Shown: one piece after another, positions 51,701 through 60,331 of the stretch
Numbering within the stretch: the stretch's first letter is position 1
How the letters are laid out: every line of letters starts with the position of its first letter
Source: Streptomyces carpinensis
GTDB lineage: Bacteria > Actinomycetota > Actinomycetes > Streptomycetales > Streptomycetaceae
DNA: 64,000 nucleotides
Direction: 5' to 3'
Assembly (NCBI RefSeq): GCF_002154505.1
Contig: NZ_MUBM01000017.1
Coordinates: forward strand, 27,307 to 91,306
Notes under the pieces: generated by a model
The model's input: the letters and a program-made list of their open reading frames with translations, nothing else
Database searches by the model: none
What the model was told of the DNA's origin: nothing
Position numbers and translations under genes: made by a program

Positions 51701-53320
51701 ATGGCCGGTCTCCTGACCGCCGACGCCCGCGAGCACGGCCTGGCCGGTGACGGGGTGACCAACGACCAGCCGGCGTTGCAGCGGCTGGTGGACGCGCTGG
51801 GCGCGGCCTGTGCGGCGGACGGGCGCCCGCGCGTGCTGCACGTGCCCGCGGGCCGCTACCTGATCCGGGACGAGCCGACCGTGTGGCGCAGCGGCGTCTG
51901 CCTGGTCGGCGCCGGGCGCGGCGCCACCTGCTTCGTACTGGCCAATCCCGGCAACCGTACGATGCCCGTACCGCTGGCCTGGTTCACCGCGGCCCAGCAC
52001 GGAGCGGGGCCGGAGAACCATCTGGCGGACATCGCCTTCGCCCATTTCGAGGTCGACGGCTCGGATGTGACGACCGAGGAGTACGACCCACTGGCCAAGG
52101 GGCTCGGGCTGCAGTACGTGCTGCGTGGCCGCTTCACCGATCTGTACATCCACGGCACGGCGGCCACGGGCTTCGGCTGCGACTTCCTCCAGGACACGGT
52201 GGTGGAGTCGGTGCTGACCGAGGGGTGCGGGAGGCAGGACAGCGGCGAGCAGATGGGGGGCGCGGGCATCGGCATCGGCATCGGCGGCTGGGGCCGGGTC
52301 GAGCGGCTCACCGTCACCGCCTGCACCGCGACCGGCAACGGAACCAACGGGATCTTCGTGGAGCTGCAGAACGAGGACTGGGCGCCGCCCCGCGGCATCC
52401 GCATCACCGCCTGCCACGCCGAGGACAACCGCTTCGGGATCTCCGACTGGGGCGCCGACGGCCTGCTGGTCACCTCCTCGACCATGCTCGGCAACCACGA
52501 GGCGGGCTTCGACGTTTCCTCCCAGGGCACCTCGGGCATCGGTGGCCGGGGCGGCATCGTCACCGGCTGCGTGATCGACGGCAACCTCCGCGACGGGATC
52601 GGGCTGGGCAACACCCCCGGCCCCTACGCCTTCCGCGGCAACCGGATCAGCGACAACGGGCGGTACGGCTACTGGGAGCACAATCTGGCCGGCGGGGACG
52701 AGGAACCGACGGCGGAGATCGTGCTGGAGGGCAACGACATCCGGGGCAACGCGCTCGACGGGGTGCGCGTCGACGCCGGCATGCGGGATCCGGCGATCCT
52801 GCACAACCGGATCCGCGGCAACGGCCGCCGCAGTGCCGGGGCCGTGTCGGGCGGCGGTGACGGGGTGCGTTTCCGCGAGCTGTCCCTCACCGACGAGAAG
52901 GCCGACTGGACTACGGACGGGCACCGCGGCAAGGAGGTCTCGGTGGGGACGCGGACCGCCGTCGTCACCCGCAACACCGCGACCGAGCTGTTCCTGGCGC
53001 CGGCACGGCCGGGCGCGGACACCTCCTGGCCGGACGGTGTTCCCGCGGCGGGCTCCGGCTACCGGCTCCCCGCCGCCCCCGGTCTGCGGGCCGGACTGGT
53101 CGTCGACGCCGCCGTGACCGGGCCGCGGATGCACGGCAACAGGATCGGCGACGACCGACCCGCCGGGGCCCGCACCCAGACCCACGGCATGGTGGTCACC
53201 CCGGACGGCAGCTGGACGCACGGCCGCGTCGTCGACAACGACCTCAGCGACAACGCCCGCGCGGCCACCCGCTTCGACACCCCGCTCGCGGGCGGCACGT
53301 GGCACGACAACGACGAGTGA
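51701..53320 (+). CDS. right-handed beta-helix (pectate lyase-like) protein
   Basis: 539 aa. The opening GLAGDGVTNDQPALQRLVDAL and VLHVPAGRYLI match the pectate-lyase-3/tail-spike N-terminal repeat. Successive short beta-helix rungs follow (NGIFVELQNEDW, GFDVSSQGTSGIGGRG, NRISDNGRYGYWEHN, NDIRGNALDGVRVDAG, GRVVDNDLSDN). No signal peptide is visible after ATG 51701 (GAGAGGAG upstream), so export would need another route, or the protein is cytoplasmic. GGGTACCC occurs at 51634 and 51661 before the gene. Confidence 0.85.
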   Translation: MAGLLTADAREHGLAGDGVTNDQPALQRLVDALGAACAADGRPRVLHVPAGRYLIRDEPTVWRSGVCLVGAGRGATCFVLANPGNRTMPVPLAWFTAAQHGAGPENHLADIAFAHFEVDGSDVTTEEYDPLAKGLGLQYVLRGRFTDLYIHGTAATGFGCDFLQDTVVESVLTEGCGRQDSGEQMGGAGIGIGIGGWGRVERLTVTACTATGNGTNGIFVELQNEDWAPPRGIRITACHAEDNRFGISDWGADGLLVTSSTMLGNHEAGFDVSSQGTSGIGGRGGIVTGCVIDGNLRDGIGLGNTPGPYAFRGNRISDNGRYGYWEHNLAGGDEEPTAEIVLEGNDIRGNALDGVRVDAGMRDPAILHNRIRGNGRRSAGAVSGGGDGVRFRELSLTDEKADWTTDGHRGKEVSVGTRTAVVTRNTATELFLAPARPGADTSWPDGVPAAGSGYRLPAAPGLRAGLVVDAAVTGPRMHGNRIGDDRPAGARTQTHGMVVTPDGSWTHGRVVDNDLSDNARAATRFDTPLAGGTWHDNDE

Positions 53321-53392
53321 CCACCGCCCACGGACGAGTCCGCCGCCTTCCCGGGTGGCCGGCCCCGTGTCACCCGGCCGGCGCCCCGGCCA

Positions 53393-54904
53393 TCACCAGC
53401 GGCCGCCCCGGCACACGTGCGCGGGCCGGTCGGGGGCCTTGTGCGGGTGTCGTTGCCTGCGGGAGCGGTGGTCGCGGCGCCAGTCGAGCACGGCCACCGC
53501 CAGGGCCACCAGCATGGCGACGAGGGCGGAGCCCACCGAGAGCGTCACCGCCTCCCGGTAGTCCTTTCCGCTCGCCCCGAGCACCAGGTAGAAGAGGCCC
53601 GGGAGGGCCGCCGTCCCCACGGCGCCGCCCAGGCGCTGCCCCGTCTGCAGAGCGCCGCCCGCCGCCCCGGCCATCCGCACCGGCACGTCGCGCAGTGTCA
53701 TCGTCACGTTCGGGGAGATCACACAGCCGCTGCCCAGGCCGCCGACGAACAGGGCGGGCGCGGCCAGCCAGGTCATAACGTCAGGCGGGGCCGAGCGCAG
53801 CACCAGCGCGGCCGCGCCCAGCCCCGCCACCACCGCCACCAGCCCGCAGACGGTCAGCAGCCGGCCCAGCCGCTCCACGAGCCACCCCGCCACCACCGCC
53901 GCCCCGGCCGAGCCGATCGCGAACGGCGTCACCGCGAGACCGGAGCGCAGCGGCTCGTAGCCGAGGCCGTTCTGGAAGAACAGGGCGAACACCAGCCACA
54001 CCCCGCTGAACCCGACGAAGTACAGGGCGCCCAGCGCCGTCCCCAAGGCGTAGCCGCGCGTGCCGGTGAGCAGCCGCGGATCCAGCAGGGGCTGTCCGCC
54101 GCGCGCCGCCACCCGTCGCTCCCAGAGGGCGAAGCAGGCCAGCAGCGCCACGCCGGCCGGGAACAGCCACCACAGCCGGCGCAGTCCGCCGCTCTCGGCG
54201 AAGATCAGGGGCAGCATCCAGGCCAGCACCCCGGCACCGAGCAGGGCCACGCCCGAGAGGTCGAGCCGTTCCCGACGGCCGCGAGCAACGCGGGGCAGCA
54301 ACCGCAGACCCAGCAGCAGCGCGACCGCCCCGACCGGTACGTTGACGTAGAAGATCCAGCGCCACCCCTGTGCGCCGTGCGCCAGCGCCAGGATCAGGCC
54401 GCCGGTGATCGGCCCGACGGCGCTGGAGACACCCACCGTCGCACCGAAGAGGCCGAAGGCCCGGCCGCGTTCGGCGCCGCGGAACATCTGCTGGATCAGC
54501 GCGGAGTTCTGCGGGGCGAGGCATCCCGCGCAGGCGCCCTGCGCGAGCCGGGCCACGACGAGCCAGGCGATCGTGGGTGCTGCGCCCGCCGCGGCGCTGC
54601 ACAGCACGAAGCCGGCCAGGGCGCACAGGAAGATGCGGCGTCTGCCCACCGCGTCACCCAGACGGCCCGCCGGCACCAGGACGAGGGCGAACGTGAGCGC
54701 GTAACCGGACACCACCCACTGCACGGAGGACGCCGAGGCGTGCAGGTCGCGCTGCATCGACGGCAGCGCCACGGCCACGATCGTCACATCGAGCAGGCTC
54801 ATGAAGCCGGTCGTCAGGGTGACCCACAGGGCCTTCCAGCGCCTGGGGTCGGTCGCGGCCGCCGACGCGCCACCGCGTCGGCCCGGCCCCGCGTCCCTGT
54901 CCAC
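53393..54904 (-). CDS. MFS exporter, DHA2 (14-span) family
   Basis: 503 aa. The first helix has FMSLLDVTIVAVALPSMQ with the DHA2 DVTIVAVALP motif; motif A is AGRLGDAVGRRR. PQNSALIQQMFRGAERGRAFGLFGATVGVSSAVGPITGG is the central RG-x-A-fold motif. About fourteen spans follow, ending in a basic tail RRDHRSRRQRHPHK. GTG 54904 has GGGAGG 7 nt upstream. The 372 bp up to the next gene (54905-55276) hold nothing recognised. Confidence 0.9.
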   Translation of the reverse strand: MDRDAGPGRRGGASAAATDPRRWKALWVTLTTGFMSLLDVTIVAVALPSMQRDLHASASSVQWVVSGYALTFALVLVPAGRLGDAVGRRRIFLCALAGFVLCSAAAGAAPTIAWLVVARLAQGACAGCLAPQNSALIQQMFRGAERGRAFGLFGATVGVSSAVGPITGGLILALAHGAQGWRWIFYVNVPVGAVALLLGLRLLPRVARGRRERLDLSGVALLGAGVLAWMLPLIFAESGGLRRLWWLFPAGVALLACFALWERRVAARGGQPLLDPRLLTGTRGYALGTALGALYFVGFSGVWLVFALFFQNGLGYEPLRSGLAVTPFAIGSAGAAVVAGWLVERLGRLLTVCGLVAVVAGLGAAALVLRSAPPDVMTWLAAPALFVGGLGSGCVISPNVTMTLRDVPVRMAGAAGGALQTGQRLGGAVGTAALPGLFYLVLGASGKDYREAVTLSVGSALVAMLVALAVAVLDWRRDHRSRRQRHPHKAPDRPAHVCRGGRW

Positions 54905-55276
54905 GAACGTTCCTCCCGGTTGCGGCCCGAGCGCGCACCGGCCGGCACGGACCGGCACGCCGCAATGGCGCGTTCCCCCGTGGCCCGGAGTGGAACACCT
55001 CATCCACATCGTGGCCGGGCCGCACGGCGGTGGCCGCCACACGCCGCCCGCGTGCGGAGCCGCCCGTGCCACACCCGGAAACGGCTCCTGCACTGCTCCA
55101 CCCGGACAGGCAGCGGCTGCCGGACGGCGGCAGAGGTGTTTTCCTCGTGGGGTGAGGGCAACTCGGCCCGCGCATCCGCACAGCGTCGTCCTCCGAACGT
55201 CCTTGGAAGCCTCTCCACGCTCTTCACCGTCCCCACTGTCTTCGCAGCCCCCTGCTCCACGGAACGGGAGTTCCGG

Positions 55277-56779
55277 ATGACCACCTCACCGCACCGGACG
55301 CCCCGCACACGGGCCCTGCGCATCGGCCTGCTGGGCTCCTACGGCGGATACAACATCGGCGACGAAGCCATCCTCCAGTGCGTGCTCGGCTGCCTGCGCG
55401 GCCACCGGCCACAGGCCCACCTGATCGTCTTCAGCCGCGATGCCGAGCACACCCGCGCGCACCAGCCGACGGCCGACGAGGTGGTGGCCTGGGAGGGCGT
55501 GCCGCAGAAACAGATCACCGATGTGGTGTCCGGACTGGACCTGCTGGTGCTCGGCGGCGGCGGCATCCTCTACGACGGCGAGGCGCGCCGCTATCTGAAA
55601 CTCGTGCGGGCGGCACAGGTCCGCGGCATCCGCACGTTCGCCTACGCGGTCGGCGCGGGTCCGCTGCGCGAGAGCGACGACCGTGAGGCCGTGCGCACCG
55701 TGCTGGCGGCCATGGACGAGGTCGTGGTGCGCGACCAGGAGTCGCGGCTGGTCCTGGAGGAGGTCGGGGTCGAGCGGGATCTCGTGGTCACCGCCGACCC
55801 CGCGCTGCTGCTGCCACCCGAGCCGTTCACCGCCGAGATGATGCGGCAGGAGGGCGTGCCGGCGAACGCCCGGCTGGTGGGGATGTCCGTGCGCGAGCCC
55901 GGCCGGGCGGCGGAGAAGCTGGACGAGGGCGACTACCACGCACTGCTCGCCGACGTGGCCGACTTTCTCGTGCGCCGCCTGGACGCCCATGTGGTCTTCA
56001 TGCCGATGGAACGCCACGACGTCCGCCACGCGCACGCCGTGCTGTCCCGGATGACCGCGCCCGACCGGGGCCGCATCCTGCACAGCGCCTACACGCCCGG
56101 ACAGGTGCTGGGCCTCATGAGCCATCTGGACCTGGTGGTCGGCATGCGCCTGCACTTCCTGATGTTCGCGGCCCTCTCCGGTCTGCCCGTCCTGCCACTG
56201 CCCTACGCCGGCAAGGTCTTCGACTTCGCCCGCCGGCTGGGGGCCCCGGCACTGGTCGGCGTGGCACGTGAGCAGGTGGGTCTGCTGCTGGCGGAGGTGG
56301 ACCGGCTGTGGGACGAGTTCCCGCAGCGCCGGGTGGACCTGGGCGCCCGCGTCCGCGCCCTGCGGGAGCTCGCCGCCGAGACCTGTGCGCGGTGCGGTGC
56401 CCTGCTCGACACCATGGACCAGGAGGGCGACGGCATGAGCCGGGAGGACGGGCGGGACAGGGACGACATGGGCCCGCAGGACGGGCGAGTCGGTCGGGGC
56501 GTGGGTGACGACAGGGACGGCGGGGAACGGCCTGGCGGGGAGGTCGGGGAGCACCCCGGGGCCATGAGCGGCTCAGACGCCTCAGGCACGTCCGCGGACG
56601 CCGGGCACTCCGGCCCGGCGGCGGGCAGCGCTCTCGTCGGCGACACCGCGACGCCGGCACCGCACGGCCTGCACCTGCTGCGCCCCGCCCCGGGACCCGG
56701 TCCTGGCCCTGAGCCCGGTCCCGTGCCCGGTCCGGAGGACGGCGCGGTGCGCAGCGGCGGCGCCGGTCGGGAGGCGTGA
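55277..56779 (+). CDS. polysaccharide pyruvyl transferase (CsaB-like)
   Basis: Adds pyruvyl ketal from phosphoenolpyruvate to a wall or surface polysaccharide. 500 aa. It opens with LLGSYGGYNIGDEAILQ, the family N-terminus; later LVLGGGGILYDG, VGAGPLRE and GMRLHFLMFAALSGLPVLPLPYAGKV (parts: GMRLHFLMFAALSG) carry the second-domain signature. Residues 1-390 form the enzyme; the last 110 are a low-complexity Asp/Gly/Pro tail that looks unstructured. ATG 55277 has GGGAG upstream. Its stop overlaps the following start. Confidence 0.88.
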   Translation: MTTSPHRTPRTRALRIGLLGSYGGYNIGDEAILQCVLGCLRGHRPQAHLIVFSRDAEHTRAHQPTADEVVAWEGVPQKQITDVVSGLDLLVLGGGGILYDGEARRYLKLVRAAQVRGIRTFAYAVGAGPLRESDDREAVRTVLAAMDEVVVRDQESRLVLEEVGVERDLVVTADPALLLPPEPFTAEMMRQEGVPANARLVGMSVREPGRAAEKLDEGDYHALLADVADFLVRRLDAHVVFMPMERHDVRHAHAVLSRMTAPDRGRILHSAYTPGQVLGLMSHLDLVVGMRLHFLMFAALSGLPVLPLPYAGKVFDFARRLGAPALVGVAREQVGLLLAEVDRLWDEFPQRRVDLGARVRALRELAAETCARCGALLDTMDQEGDGMSREDGRDRDDMGPQDGRVGRGVGDDRDGGERPGGEVGEHPGAMSGSDASGTSADAGHSGPAAGSALVGDTATPAPHGLHLLRPAPGPGPGPEPGPVPGPEDGAVRSGGAGREA

Positions 56780-58248
56780 TGCCCGTTCTGCGCCGCCCCG
56801 AGCAGCCGAGTACCGTCACCCTGCCCGCGCGCTCGGCCCTCCACGCGGGTCGCACGGACGTCCTGGTCGTGGGCGGCGGCCCCGCGGGCACGGCGGCCGC
56901 CTCCGCGGCCGCCGACGCCGGGGCGGACGTGGTCCTGGTCGAGCGGTACGCCTTCCTCGGCGGCAACGCCACCGTCGCGCTGGTGATGCCGCTGATGTCG
57001 TTCCACAACGAGCACAAACAGGCGGTCTTCAGCGAGGACGGCGCCGGGGACCGGCTGCTGCCCACCGACCACGGCGAGGGCGAACCGGTGGTCGCCGGCT
57101 TCCTGTGGCGGCTGCTCGACCGGCTCACCGCCTGCGGCGGCTGCATCCCGCCGTCCCTGGAGACCGGCTACACCGTGCCGTTCGACCCGGAGCTGTTCAA
57201 GCTGGTCCTGCTGGACATGCTGGACGAGGCGGGGGTGCGGCTGCTGTTCCACTCCTTCGCGTCGGCGGCGCTGCCCCTGGAGGACGGCTGGCGGGTGGTC
57301 TTCGAGACCAAGTCGGGCCCGGTGGTGATCGACGCGGGTGTGGTCGTGGACGGCACCGGCGACGGTGACGTGGCCGCCTCGTGCGGGGCCCCGTTCGAGG
57401 TGGGGCGCGCGGAGGACGGCCGGGTGCAGCCGATGACGCTGATGTTCCGGATGGCCGACTTCGCCCGGCCGCGGTTCTCGGAGTACGTCCGGGCCCACCC
57501 CGACCAGTGGCGGGGCGTGCACGGGCTGTGGGACCTGGTCCGGGAGGCCACCGAGGCGGGCGAACTGCGGCTGCCGCGCGAGGACATCCTGTTCTTCGGC
57601 ACCCCGCACCCGCGCGAGCTGTCCGTCAACAGCACCCGGGTCACCGGGGCGCTCGGCATCGACGTGTGGGACCTCAGCAGGGCCGAGTGGACGGCCCGGC
57701 GCCAGCTGGCCGAGATCGACCGGTTCCTGCGTACGCGGGTCCCGGGCTTCGAGGAGTCGTACGCGGTGCAGAGCGGCACCCAGATCGGCGTGCGGGAGAC
57801 CCGCCGCGTCATGGGCGACTACCGGCTGACCGGCTACGACATCCTGGACGCCCGGGCCTTCCCGGACGTCGTCGCCCACGGCGCCTACCCCATCGACATC
57901 CACAACCCCGAGGGCAGCGGTACCGTGATCAGGCGCGTCCCCCGGGGCCGGTTCTACGACATCCCGCTGCGCTGCCTGCTGCCGGCGGGGACCGACCGGC
58001 TGCTCGTCGCCGGGCGCTGCATCTCCGGTTCGCACGTGGCGCACTCGTCGTACCGGGTCATGCCCATCGCCATGGCCACCGGGCAGGCGGCGGGCGTCTG
58101 CGCCGCGCTGGCCACCCGTACGGGCCGCACCCCGCGGGAGGTGCCGTACGCCCTCGTCCAGCAGGAGCTGGCACGTCAGGGCGCTCGTCTGCGGGTGCCC
58201 GAGAACGGTCGGGTGCCGACGGGTGAAATCGGCCGACCGGAGAAATAA
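56779..58248 (+). CDS. FAD-dependent oxidoreductase (PF12831-like)
   Basis: 489 aa. FAD-binding motif VVGGGPAGTAAASAAADAG lies at about 32-50, followed by VLVERYAFLGGNATVALVMP. Later features are VVDGTGDGDVAASCGAPFE (second FAD contact), GVRETRRVMGDYRLT and AGRCISGSHVAHSSYR. Members include tricarballylate-like or citrazinate-type oxidases; the substrate is unknown. ATG 56779 shares its A with the previous TGA, so it is coupled to the pyruvyl transferase and may modify the same glycan or its precursor. Confidence 0.88.
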   Translation: MPVLRRPEQPSTVTLPARSALHAGRTDVLVVGGGPAGTAAASAAADAGADVVLVERYAFLGGNATVALVMPLMSFHNEHKQAVFSEDGAGDRLLPTDHGEGEPVVAGFLWRLLDRLTACGGCIPPSLETGYTVPFDPELFKLVLLDMLDEAGVRLLFHSFASAALPLEDGWRVVFETKSGPVVIDAGVVVDGTGDGDVAASCGAPFEVGRAEDGRVQPMTLMFRMADFARPRFSEYVRAHPDQWRGVHGLWDLVREATEAGELRLPREDILFFGTPHPRELSVNSTRVTGALGIDVWDLSRAEWTARRQLAEIDRFLRTRVPGFEESYAVQSGTQIGVRETRRVMGDYRLTGYDILDARAFPDVVAHGAYPIDIHNPEGSGTVIRRVPRGRFYDIPLRCLLPAGTDRLLVAGRCISGSHVAHSSYRVMPIAMATGQAAGVCAALATRTGRTPREVPYALVQQELARQGARLRVPENGRVPTGEIGRPEK

Positions 58249-58251
58249 TGG

Positions 58252-58276
58252 GTGTGAGGTTCCCGTCGGGGGGTAC
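58252..58276 (+). promoter_or_regulatory. SigB/SigF-type promoter before the sigma-factor gene
   Basis: GTGTG (58252-58256), 14 nt, GGGTAC (58271-58276) fits the SigB-type consensus GNNTN14-16GGGTAC. It lies 74 bp before the ATG at 58350 and suggests that the sigma factor or a relative controls its own gene. Confidence 0.6.
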
Positions 58277-58349
58277 ACGCTGCGGAGCCCGCCCTTGATC
58301 ACGGGGCGGTCGCGGACGCAACGCATCGGCTGACAGGAAGGACCGCACG

Positions 58350-59195
58350 ATGGCGGTGACGACAGAGGCGAAGGCGACTCCGGCTCGGACGGAGCTGCCG
58401 GAGGTGGCCGACCCCTCACAGGTCGCGCCGACCGACGCGCGGGCGCTGTCGCGGCTGTTCTTCGACCGGCTGGCGACCCTGGAAGAGGGCACGCACGAGC
58501 ATCAGTACGCCCGCAACACGCTGATCGAGATGAACATGTCCCTGGTGCGCTACGCGGCCGGCCGCTTCCGCAGCCGGGGCCCCCAGGAGATGGAGGACAT
58601 CGTCCAGGTCGGCATGATCGGGCTGATCAAGGCGATCGACCGGTTCGAGCTCGCCCGCGAGGTGGAGTTCACCTCCTTCGCCGTGCCCTACATCGTCGGC
58701 GAGATCAAGCGTTTCTTCCGCGACACCTCGTGGGCCGTGCACGTGCCGCGCCGGCTGCAGGAGGCGCGGGTGGAACTCGCCAAGGCCACGGAGGAACTCG
58801 GCAGCCGTCTGGGGCGCAAGCCCACCACCCAGGAGCTGGCCGAGCTGATGAACCTGCCCGAGCAGGAGGTCGTCGACGCGATGGTGGCCTCCAACGGCTA
58901 CACCTCCGCCTCCCTGGACGCCGCCGTCGGCGGCAGCGAGGACGGCGAGAGCGTCCTGGCCGACTTCATCGGCGCGGAGGACACGGCCATGGAGCTGGTG
59001 GAGGACGTGCACAGCCTCGCCCCGCTCCTGGCCGATCTCGACGAGCGGGACCGGCAGATCATCCACATGCGGTTCGTGGAGGAGCTCACCCAGGCAGAGA
59101 TCGGAGAGCGTCTGGGCATCTCCCAGATGCACGTCTCCCGCCTGCTCAACCGCCTCCTCGCCCGGCTGCGCAAGGGGATGCTCGCCACCGGCTGA
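58350..59195 (+). CDS. stress-type sigma factor, SigB/SigF/SigG group
   Basis: 281 aa group-3 sigma70 factor. Region 2 shows NMSLVRYAAGRFRSRGPQEMEDIVQVGMIGLIKAIDRFE and FTSFAVPYIVGEIKRFFRDTSW (parts: MEDIVQVGMIGLIKAID, FTSFAVPYIVGEIKRFFRD). Region 3 has LGRKPTTQELAELMNL, and region 4 has LTQAEIGERLGISQMHVSRLL, the DNA-binding helix pair. No region 1.1. An anti-sigma (RsbW) gene is not in the window. ATG 58350 has GAAGGA upstream. Probably controls osmotic or oxidative stress or morphological genes. Confidence 0.95.
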   Translation: MAVTTEAKATPARTELPEVADPSQVAPTDARALSRLFFDRLATLEEGTHEHQYARNTLIEMNMSLVRYAAGRFRSRGPQEMEDIVQVGMIGLIKAIDRFELAREVEFTSFAVPYIVGEIKRFFRDTSWAVHVPRRLQEARVELAKATEELGSRLGRKPTTQELAELMNLPEQEVVDAMVASNGYTSASLDAAVGGSEDGESVLADFIGAEDTAMELVEDVHSLAPLLADLDERDRQIIHMRFVEELTQAEIGERLGISQMHVSRLLNRLLARLRKGMLATG

Positions 59196-59244
59196 GGGGC
59201 CGGCGCCGGGCGGCGGGAACGGGGACGCCGGCAGGGGTGGCCGC

Positions 59245-60129
59245 TCAGCGGCGGCCGCCCCTGCGGCCGTCTCCGACCAGGGTCTGCTGGGCGTGCGGGA
59301 CCACTTGGGTCAGCCGGATCACACCCCACGCGATGAACCCGGCCCCCACCAGTTCGGGCAGGAGCCACACGCCCGTGCGGACGTGCTCGCCGAACAGCGT
59401 CACACCGAGGAGCAGGCTCACCGTCGCGTCGCCGATGGTCAGCGCCGGCTGGGAGGCCGCCAGCGAACCGGCCTGGAGGGCGTTCTCCAGCAGCAGCAGC
59501 GAGCTGACTCCGACGACGGCGAACCCGTAGGTCTGCCAGGTGGCGAGGAAGGCACCGAACCCGTCGGCCGCCAGCACTCCGCTCGCGGACTTCAGCATGG
59601 CGGCGGTCAGGGCGTTGCCGATGGCCGCCGCGGCGGCCAGGACGGCGGCCCGGAACAGCGGGGAACGCCTCGTCCGGGCCAGGGCGACCGCGGTGGCCAT
59701 CGCCCCCAGGCACAGGATCAGCGCGGGGACCCAGCGCACCATGGGCGCCTGGTCCTTGGACCCGGAGGGCGAGGCCGAGACCAGGACCAGCACCAGTCCG
59801 CAGACGACTCCCGCCACGGCCCACCATCCGGCGCCGGGCAGTCGGCGGCGCATCAGGGAGCCGGCGATGAGCAGGGCGAACGGCAGTTCCATGATGAACA
59901 ACGGCTGCACCAGCGCCATCGGCCCGTTGACCAGCGCGAGCGCCTGGAACATGGCCGAGGCGAGCACTCCGCAGATGCCCGCCAGCCAGACCGGGTGCCG
60001 GGCCAGGTCGAGCAGCAGCCTCAGTCCGCCGCCCTGCGCGACGGCGGAGGCGGCCTTCCGCTGGAAGGCCGTGCCCATGGCGTTGCTGGCCGCCCCCAGG
60101 ACGGCGAAGCTCGCGGCCAACCCGATCAC
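59245..60129 (-). CDS. DMT-superfamily (EamA-like) membrane transporter
   Basis: 294 aa with about nine or ten membrane spans. It starts GTG 60129 as VIGLAASFAVLGAASNAMGTAFQRKAA. The two EamA halves meet near GNALTAAMLKSASG. Conserved spots include ALALVNGPMALVQPLFIMELPFALL and SQPALTIGDATVSLLLGVTLFGEHVR. The tail is a basic RRGGRR. The substrate is unknown. It converges with the sigma-factor gene (49 bp). Confidence 0.88.
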   Translation of the reverse strand: MIGLAASFAVLGAASNAMGTAFQRKAASAVAQGGGLRLLLDLARHPVWLAGICGVLASAMFQALALVNGPMALVQPLFIMELPFALLIAGSLMRRRLPGAGWWAVAGVVCGLVLVLVSASPSGSKDQAPMVRWVPALILCLGAMATAVALARTRRSPLFRAAVLAAAAAIGNALTAAMLKSASGVLAADGFGAFLATWQTYGFAVVGVSSLLLLENALQAGSLAASQPALTIGDATVSLLLGVTLFGEHVRTGVWLLPELVGAGFIAWGVIRLTQVVPHAQQTLVGDGRRGGRR

Positions 60130-60267
60130 AGATCCACCATGCCCGACGCGAGGCGTCCCGTCCTGCTGCCGCGTCCACCGCCCCTACGATCTCCCCGGGG
60201 CATCAGACCGTCTTTGGCCACCCATAACTTGGCCTTATGACCCCATAGAAGGGACCCGCGTACCTAC

Positions 60268-60286
60268 TTAGGCATGCCTTAGCTTA
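60268..60286. promoter_or_regulatory. iron-box-like palindrome
   Basis: TTAGGCATGCCTTAGCTTA contains the palindrome AGGCATGCCT and agrees with TTAGGNNNNCCTAA at all but one fixed base. That is the core of DtxR/IdeR/DmdR operators of actinobacteria. It lies 46 bp before ATG 60332. Confidence 0.55.
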
Positions 60287-60331
60287 GGGTTGCCGTCGAG
60301 TCGCCTGTCACCGCTCGAAGGGAACCTGATC

